This document shows positions 18,787 to 24,137 of a stretch of 24,137 nucleotides of DNA, in pieces. This DNA comes from Rhizopus sp. PT2906 (Eukaryota; Mucoromycota; Mucoromycetes; Mucorales; Rhizopodaceae), in the NCBI GenBank assembly GCA_025529335.1, contig JAMYHX010000578.1, positions 1 through 24,137 of the forward strand, given 5' to 3'. The position numbers were made by a program, and so were the translations under genes. The number at the start of each line of letters is the position of its first letter. Position 1 is the first letter of the stretch. Under the pieces are notes generated by a model. That model saw only the letters and a list, made by a program, of their open reading frames with translations. It was not told the origin of the DNA and searched no databases.

Positions 18787-19461
18787 CTAGTAGGTCACAA
18801 CTACCTTCTTTCTGAGCCATTTATCTTCTTCCAAACATTGATGAAGCAAAAAGTGACCGACGTCCTTACGAGAGACTGTATAGCCCGAGATGCCTTCATT
18901 TGCTCTATACTTGCCTTTCAGTCCTCCATCTGTTAAAAGACTGGGTCTGACTAAGATCCAGTTGGGTATATGTTTGTTCTTTTCTCCTGTCACTAGCTTC
19001 TCAAGCTCTAGTTTATCCATATGAGGTTCATGCAAGAGGAACCGGTACATTGGACGGAACAGATAAGGTACTTCAGACATACCATCCAGGCCTGTAGTTG
19101 ACACGACCACTAATCGTTTAGGGCGATCCTCTTCTGGTAATCTATCTATGACCTCCAAGAACACGGTCATCGAGTCTCGACAGAGATCAGGTGTCACCAT
19201 GGATCTTGTCTTCATATCGAACGCACTTCCAATAGAGAACACGGCGATATCTGTCTGTCTGACCGTCTGCTCAACATCTTTGTGCACCAGAGCGTCACCT
19301 TGGATAAGCGTCAGTTTAGCTTTTTGCTTATCAGTGTAGTCTATCTTGCTAGGATTGCGGACGAGAAGTTTGAATTGCATATGTGGTTTAGATTCTAAGC
19401 CTTGGACTACCATAGCTTGAGAGCAGCCTTTAGATCCACCAAGAACAGCGATGCGTACCAT
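18787..19461 (-). CDS. NAD(P)-binding Rossmann-fold protein (NmrA-like/atypical SDR)
   Basis: Single exon, 224 residues. The N-terminus MVRIAVLGGSKGCSQ gives strand 1 and the dinucleotide loop (Gly8, Gly9, Gly12); the third glycine of the usual pattern is replaced by serine/glutamine. FKLLVRNPSKI follows, where the arginine after strand 2 suggests NADPH preference. Further segments are LTLIQGDALVHKD (strand 3), TDIAVFSIGSAF (strand 4), RLVVVSTTGLDG (strand 5) and a PNWILVRPSLLTDG motif common to atypical SDRs of the NmrA/BLVRB/HTATIP2 type. No YxxxK catalytic pair is evident, so it may be a redox sensor or a reductase of unknown substrate. The size matches BLVRB/HTATIP2 rather than the longer NmrA. 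It has its own TATA box. Confidence 0.85.
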   Translation of the reverse strand: MVRIAVLGGSKGCSQAMVVQGLESKPHMQFKLLVRNPSKIDYTDKQKAKLTLIQGDALVHKDVEQTVRQTDIAVFSIGSAFDMKTRSMVTPDLCRDSMTVFLEVIDRLPEEDRPKRLVVVSTTGLDGMSEVPYLFRPMYRFLLHEPHMDKLELEKLVTGEKNKHIPNWILVRPSLLTDGGLKGKYRANEGISGYTVSRKDVGHFLLHQCLEEDKWLRKKVVVTY

Positions 19462-19527
19462 GATTTTTGATTAAGAAAATGGAAAAGAAAAAGATAATGC
19501 AGGTCATGGTTGATGGATTCAGCGATC

Positions 19528-19535
19528 ATTTTATA
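19528..19535 (-). promoter_or_regulatory. TATA box of the Rossmann-fold gene
   Basis: TATAAAAT on the minus strand lies 67 nt before the ATG at 19461 and is followed by a short T/C-rich leader. A TGACGTTTC element, like half of a CRE, lies about 25 nt further upstream. Confidence 0.6.
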
Positions 19536-20025
19536 TGCGCGCGGAACTGTGGCGCAAGAAACGTCACTATTCACTTGGCTGTCCTACCTGAGAACAAGGG
19601 CATCTTTGACCTTGACTACAAATAAAAAAAGAGGGAGAATAAGCAGTGATAAATATAAAAGCTCATGCTCATTGCGAGTGTATATATTCGTACAGATATG
19701 CGTATATATGCTTGTATATATTTATGATAGGATCAATGGCCAAGAAGTTGTCTCGATTGATCTTGGCAACGGCCACGAAGAGTCCCAAGTTTAATTTTCT
19801 TTAGCAATAGTGGTTACACCTAGTACTCAGCTTGGTTATACTAATACTCAGCTTACTCAGCTGATTTATGACACTATCAAGAAAACTTCCTGTCTGTTAT
19901 CTACGTTTCATTACTTTTAGCCAGGATTATCTCTGGTAACAGTCAAAGTATTTTTATTGTTTCAAGTTGATCTGTAACAGTAACACATTTAAGGAGCAAA
20001 AGATGACACCAAACGCTTTGGAAAT
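19536..20025. other. Intergenic stretch between two minus-strand genes
   Basis: It holds the upstream promoter of the Rossmann-fold gene and the 3' region of the next gene. Three copies of TACTCAGCT(T/G) occur at 19824, 19845 and 19854. A plus-strand ORF at 19510..19794 lacks motifs and runs over the TATA box of the minus gene, so I do not count it as a gene. Confidence 0.5.
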
Positions 20026-21738
20026 TCACAAAGCTTTATCTCCTTCAGTCCAATGAGGAGATATGAACGAAGTAAATACTACATTTTCTAGCAAGATCAA
20101 ATCACGCTTGGCACGGTCGAGTTTAGCTTGATCGGCCAAGGATTTCATATAAATACTTCTTTGCATGTAAAAGTGATCCCAGGCTCTTTGGAAAAGCGTT
20201 GATGGCAAAGTAAAATCAAGCTGGATACGACACTGGATCAAACAAGCAGCATATCGAAATAATGTATGTGCTGACCGTGATTCTTCCATAGACATTTGTT
20301 CAAATGCCAAATCTTGAAGTAGTTGGACATAGATTTGCAGCCATGTTGCTTCAATTTCATTCTGGATTTCCTGCCACTAGAGAAACTAGTCAGTTACAAA
20401 AAAAAAAAAAAGATGACCCTTCTTTCTACTTGCCTCATTCTGTTCTTTCTTGCATATAATGCTTATTAAGCAGGCAGATAATCTGATCACGCATGTTGGA
20501 TTGCCTGTGCGTAAATACATGAGGATCTCCTTGGGATCGCCCTCTGATGGTTCTAGCTGACACAATGGTATCGGTAACTCTATCTCGGTCTTTTTATACG
20601 CTATTAATATATCCTTTTTCCTTTATATATTGTAAAGTGTCTCCTTTTCATTACCTGTTTCTCCCATAAACTGTGTTCAATAAGATCCAACTGCAGTTCA
20701 AACAATCTGATATTGTGTAACTTTTTGACCATCTCCTGTATAATAGCCAAGTGACGATCCGAGTTATGCTTGGGCTTGGCGTACAAAATGTCATATCCTT
20801 TTTTTTTACTTACCGCTAGCACTGGCACTGACGCATAAAGATGACTCTTTATCAATGTATTATCTTGAAGCTAAGAGGAAAAAGGAACATAAAAGAAAGA
20901 AAGAATGGGATTGAGTCCTGTGATTTTGTTATGTTGAGCCTTACCTTGTCACCATTACCGCCTATTGCCAAAGGTATGACTTCTGTTCCATAAAGGGCGT
21001 TGAACACTTTGAGCCTGTTTTTCATTAAATGGTCAATGAACTCTTATTGGAAGAGAGAGTGTTTGTTATCTAGATTACCTTGAAACTAGTTCGTCTGTCA
21101 TTTGATTATTCTGTTGTATAAACTATATACATACATAACTGTATTAGTATGATGCAAGAAAAGAAACAGTAGCTTAAAGAGTACCTTTTCTACTGCTGCT
21201 TTATTGTTTGCAGTAGGCGCATAAAGGTACATATCGACTAGTCGTTCAAATTCCAGTATTCTATGACATATTAGCAAAATAAAAGGAAAGAAGCAGGTTA
21301 TCTTACATTTGTCTTGTCTTTTGAACATCTGCCAACTCACGATGCCAATCTTCTACAGTCGGTTCACATTGTTCTATGACAGAATAAAGCAAATGATAAA
21401 CTTCGATATCATCAAGTGCTTGGTGTAATATCTACTTTCATGAGTACCACAACATGGAATACTTACTCTCTCTCTCTCCACTTTACCTTTAAACTGAACG
21501 AAAAGACAGTAGATTTATGTAAATAGCTTATACGGGGTTCAATACAGGATAGCTTGAAATGGATGTCAGCAAGTGTATCATTAGGGATCGTCTTTAGGAT
21601 ATATTCAAGCATGAAGTTATAACATTCTCTCTTCTTTATGTCATCCTCGCACTCATCAATTCGAGCATAGATCGTCCTGACCAAAGAATGATCATTACCA
21701 TTACTACTGCTGTCATGTTCTAGTTTCTTTTTGATATC
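20026..21738 (-). CDS. Unidentified multi-exon helical protein (5' end unresolved)
   Basis: Eight exons can be joined in phase: 21738..21487, 21431..21307, 21260..21185, 21122..21079, 21014..20945, 20870..20655, 20589..20434 and 20376..20026, giving 429 residues from this part alone. The first listed exon has no ATG in frame before FMLEYIL, and stops lie directly upstream, so at least one more 5' exon exists. The ATG at 21919 (MESLDYSLT) is a candidate. The protein is helical and rich in Leu/Glu/Lys (ALDDIEVYHLLYSVIEQCE; LFELQLDLIEHSLWEKQ; FQRAWDHFYMQRSIYMKSL). I do not recognise its family; no catalytic motif, membrane segment or zinc ligands are seen. The last intron is of GC-AG type and a 78 nt segment (20813..20736) may be an exitron. 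Splicing order and codon continuity make it a real gene. Confidence 0.7.
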
Positions 21739-21838
21739 CTATCAAAAAGACAAGATAATGTGTCATCATCACTGTTCTCTCTTTATTATAAATATGGTCG
21801 TACGTCAAGACTATAAAATTATTAACTTAATCATATGA

Positions 21839-21938
21839 ACACACACAAATAAACACACGCGCGCACTTAAGGACGCTTTATGAATCTAACTTTGTCAAAG
21901 AGTAATCTAAAGATTCCATCGTACACACACACACGCGT
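21839..21938. repeat. CA/CG-rich simple repeats between divergent genes
   Basis: Two alternating purine-pyrimidine patches, 21839-21866 (with CACACGCGCGCAC) and about 21923-21937 (CACACACACACGCG), flank the possible first exon of the minus-strand gene and lie just before the plus-strand gene. They resemble the tract at 5824-5853. Confidence 0.7.
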
Positions 21939-21985
21939 AAAATAAAGAAAGAACAAAAAATAAAAAAAATGCTGCGGCTTGTGAC

Positions 21986-21993
21986 TATAAATA
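21986..21993 (+). promoter_or_regulatory. TATA box (TATAAATA)
   Basis: CTATAAATACAGGG is followed by a T/C-rich stretch (CCCTTTCTTTCTTTTTAACC) and the ATG at 22065, about 79 nt downstream. This placement argues against translation from the earlier in-frame ATG at 21969, which lies upstream of the TATA box. Confidence 0.5.
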
Positions 21994-22064
21994 CAGGGTT
22001 TCCTGTCTGTCAAGGCCCTGCCAAGGGTTCAACCCTTTCTTTCTTTTTAACCCTATTTCTTGGC

Positions 22065-22370
22065 ATGGGTCAAGTAAAAACGATTACCATGACCACTGAT
22101 GCTATTTCTACTCTTGCCACTACCAAAGATGTTTCTTCCGTTAAGCCCACGCTCCCATCAATCCGTTCCTTAAAACTATTGCCACCTCAAAAAGATGATG
22201 ATGTAAAAGTCATGCAATGCAAGCCAAAGACGTTTAGGACAGTTAGTGATAATTGGACATTCATCACACCTATGGATCATCATGTCATGAAGCCACTGAA
22301 AATAGAAAAAAGAGGCAGAAAACCCAAGTCAGGTCAGTACTACTCTGTTTGGAATCCTCGGCAATTTTGA
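22065..22370 (+). CDS. Small basic protein with AT-hook-like motif
   Basis: From the ATG at 22065 the frame encodes 101 residues; a further in-frame ATG at 22089 is possible. The first 60 residues are Thr/Ser/Lys-rich. Near the C-terminus IEKRGRKPKSGQ resembles an AT-hook, whose core RGRP/RGRK binds the minor groove of AT-rich DNA. It ends YYSVWNPRQF. A GTCAGT donor inside the codons after KPKS and a TAG acceptor 59 nt on would replace the last 11 residues with a longer tail (RLTFTPFAKTMSQNKKVKV) ending at about 22550, next to an AATAAA. I cannot decide between the two forms. A nuclear, DNA-binding role is inference from the motif. Confidence 0.5.
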   Translation: MGQVKTITMTTDAISTLATTKDVSSVKPTLPSIRSLKLLPPQKDDDVKVMQCKPKTFRTVSDNWTFITPMDHHVMKPLKIEKRGRKPKSGQYYSVWNPRQF

Positions 22371-22575
22371 TTTGCCAAGATTTCAAATTAGGGCGGTTGA
22401 CTTTTACACCTTTTGCCAAAACGATGTCACAAAATAAAAAAGTTAAAGTGTCGCACTTTTGGTCAATAGACCAGAGGATAAGCCAACAAGGAAGAATATA
22501 TGCTGTGATCTTTTTATTTAAAATAGCGAAATTCAAAACCATAAAACAATAAAAGGAATACAATGACAATAGTTA

Positions 22576-22776
22576 TTATCTCTGGAGCAAATGATTACTG
22601 TTTGTAGTTGAACACTCCCCTGTTGCTATTCCAGTCGTTATTGGAAGCGTCCACTGACCAGCAGGCTGATCAACTAAAATACCCTGTATGTTTTCTAGAG
22701 AGGTAAGGAAATGATATGATTTTCCGTTCAATGACGACAATGTAATTACTTCCCAATATCCAATCTTGGTCAACAT
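22576..22776 (-). CDS. Possible small protein, unrecognised
   Basis: A 66-residue frame (MLTKIGYWEVITLSSLNGKS to TTNSNHLLQR) without known motifs. An overlapping frame from an ATG upstream (MNTTEMYNVDQDWILGSNY) is also open for about 43 codons, so the real start or splicing is uncertain. It is convergent with the AT-hook-like gene. No TATA box is evident. Confidence 0.25.
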   Translation of the reverse strand: MLTKIGYWEVITLSSLNGKSYHFLTSLENIQGILVDQPAGQWTLPITTGIATGECSTTNSNHLLQR

Positions 22777-22868
22777 TATACATTTCTGTTGTATTCATGT
22801 TATTATTTGAAAATGGTCAATTAAGTCGACAACTTGCGAATTAATTTCTTTATTAAGAAGAGCTGAAT

Positions 22869-23231
22869 ATGATTAAAATAAGTTTGTGTGTGCGTTTTAT
22901 AGGGAGAAGAGGATCTATGAATGTATGCTTTACTTTATTATACTCGAGTTATTATAATGACGTATATCAAGCACGCCAGCTGTTGCTATTGTTTTTTTTT
23001 TTATGTAGAAAACAGTATCATTCCCTTGACAAGCAAGGTCCGTTTAAGCTGATGAATTATGTTGTTGATGAGAATTTGTAAGCTTGTCATTGTTAGTTTT
23101 CATACTGATCATTTGTATGCTTTAGCAAGCAATTAAAGTTGTGCCTAATTATGACGAATACTACTGATGCAATCGACACATATATTTGCATGCAAGAAGC
23201 AACATTGAAGAGTTCGTATTATATACACTGA
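22869..23231 (+). CDS. Possible two-exon small protein, unrecognised
   Basis: An open frame (22869..23077, or from the ATG at 22917) ends at a GTAAGC donor. A 48 nt intron with TACTGAT and GCTTTAG leads in phase to 23126..23231. The joined product ends KQYHSLDKQGPFKLMNYVV, DENF, then KQLKLCLIMTNTTDAI and a stop, followed within 10 nt by AATAAA. The C-terminal part looks protein-like, but the N-terminal part (LLLLFFFLC over a T-run) may be non-coding. No family is recognised. Confidence 0.3.
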
Positions 23232-24137
23232 CCAAAATAAAGTCAGGTTTTTCAAATTAATACAAGAAGATTTTTAGTGCTTCGGCTGCTGTAAGCAGAT
23301 AAGAATCCATATCCGTTCAGTACAACGATGGGTATTATAGTATGAAGAGAACCCTGAAAGCATTTTTCATAAGAGTAGGAACAGTGGTCTCAATGATAAA
23401 GAAGTCATATAGAATGTGTTGATGAATATCCATCAGTTATCTTAAGACAGTTGATGACAAGACTATGTTGAGCATTTGAAGGATCTATAGTTTCCAAGAG
23501 TGAATGTTACTGGACATTAAAAAGTTCGATTTCAAGCGCTATGATTGGATGAACAAATAGAACTGGAAAAAAAAACCAGGTCTTTCTCCTGCGTCTTTGT
23601 ATTTGCTCAAACCGTATTAGTGATTTAGATGCCCTTTATCTCAAAGAAGTACTGTAAGGTACTGTATGAAGACGTCTTTTAAATTCAAATAGAAATATAT
23701 ATCATGCAAAGCGAGTTTGAAGTAATCTTCAAAAAAATTATTTTAAAAAGAGAGAAAACTTGGCAAAGACTAGGTCTGGAGTAATTCAGATGAAGTATGG
23801 ATTAGTCCAAATTATATCTTTAATCTTCCATAGGATCAACTATTGAGTAGCCTGACCCTAAATTACTTTCAAATAAAAATAAAAAAAAATCTTTGTACGG
23901 CCCCTGAAAAGCCATAGTGAGTCATTCGCCAATGAACGAAGGGCATCACATATACAATAGCGCAGTTTCTATATTGGCTGTATATAAATATATAAATAAA
24001 AGCATGATCTCTATCAAGGATCATCACGGAATCAAAGCAAAAATGTCTCCTGTTTGCGAGTGACTTAATTATACAATATACACGATCTCTGCTTTTGTTT
24101 CTCTGGCTTTGTTTTATAAAAAGAGATCATTGAAACA
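23232..24137. other. Right-end stretch without a supported gene
   Basis: About 0.9 kb with stops in all frames. TATATAAATATATAAATA at about 23980 is TATA-like and is followed by an ATG at 24043, but that frame closes after six codons (MSPVCE), so any gene would need splicing within 30 nt. Nothing else is recognised. Confidence 0.5.

Noticed and set aside
19731..19790. Hairpin from GATCAA/TTGATC and GCCAAG/CTTGGC
   Set aside because: The complementary words occur in the same order instead of nested, so they cannot form one stem.
19510..19794. Plus-strand ORF of 94 codons
   Set aside because: Overlaps the promoter of the minus-strand Rossmann gene and shows no motif; its second half is simple YI/V-rich AT sequence.
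1..24137. CRISPR array, prokaryotic operon signals or biosynthetic cluster
   Set aside because: No regular spaced repeats; introns and TATA promoters mark eukaryotic DNA; neighbouring genes do not share a pathway.

Overview
The window looks like nuclear DNA of an early-diverging fungus, most likely Mucoromycota (Mucorales). The basis is an AT-rich sequence with many 44-74 nt introns using GTAAG-type donors and TAG/CAG acceptors, and short gene spacing. Promoters carry a TATA box followed by a pyrimidine-rich leader. The gene set mixes fungal genes (proteinase K-type protease, AVT-type transporter, TPD3/PR65) with genes lost from yeasts (XRCC2-like, SNAPC1-like), plus decayed LINE retrotransposon pieces. 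The species cannot be told from this window. All exon models below were read by eye from splice sites and reading-frame phase.

Layout. Positions 1-5112 hold a compact run of five minus-strand genes: an unidentified partial gene, an XRCC2-like recombination ATPase, a secreted subtilisin-like protease, a SNAPC1-like snRNA transcription subunit, and an ankyrin-repeat protein. Gaps between them are only about 57-158 nt. Positions 5113-10340 form a gene-poor stretch with a CA/CG microsatellite and two decayed LINE pieces in reversed order (post-RT part at about 6935-7690, RT part at about 9065-10340). Between the LINE pieces lies a minus-strand promoter-like block. Positions 10434-12703 hold a convergent pair: a PQQ-like beta-propeller protein (+) and a DUF4203/TMEM198-like membrane protein (-). 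A 1.2 kb gene-free stretch follows. Positions 13932-18669 hold a divergent pair sharing a 336 bp promoter with an E-box: the PP2A scaffold subunit A (11 exons, -) and a vacuolar amino acid transporter (4 exons, +). Positions 18787-24137 hold an NAD(P)-binding Rossmann protein (-), an unidentified multi-exon gene (-) with a GC-AG intron and a possible exitron, a small basic AT-hook-like protein (+), and weakly supported small ORFs to the right edge.

Function. This is an ordinary euchromatic segment with housekeeping genes for DNA repair, snRNA transcription, phosphatase scaffolding, vacuolar amino acid transport and secreted proteolysis. I see no biosynthetic cluster, defence island or CRISPR array. 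The points most worth a second look are the compact tandem gene run, the SNAPC1/XRCC2 homologues, the LINE pieces with G-to-A/C-to-T-type stops, the exitron candidate, and several short genes visible only after splicing.
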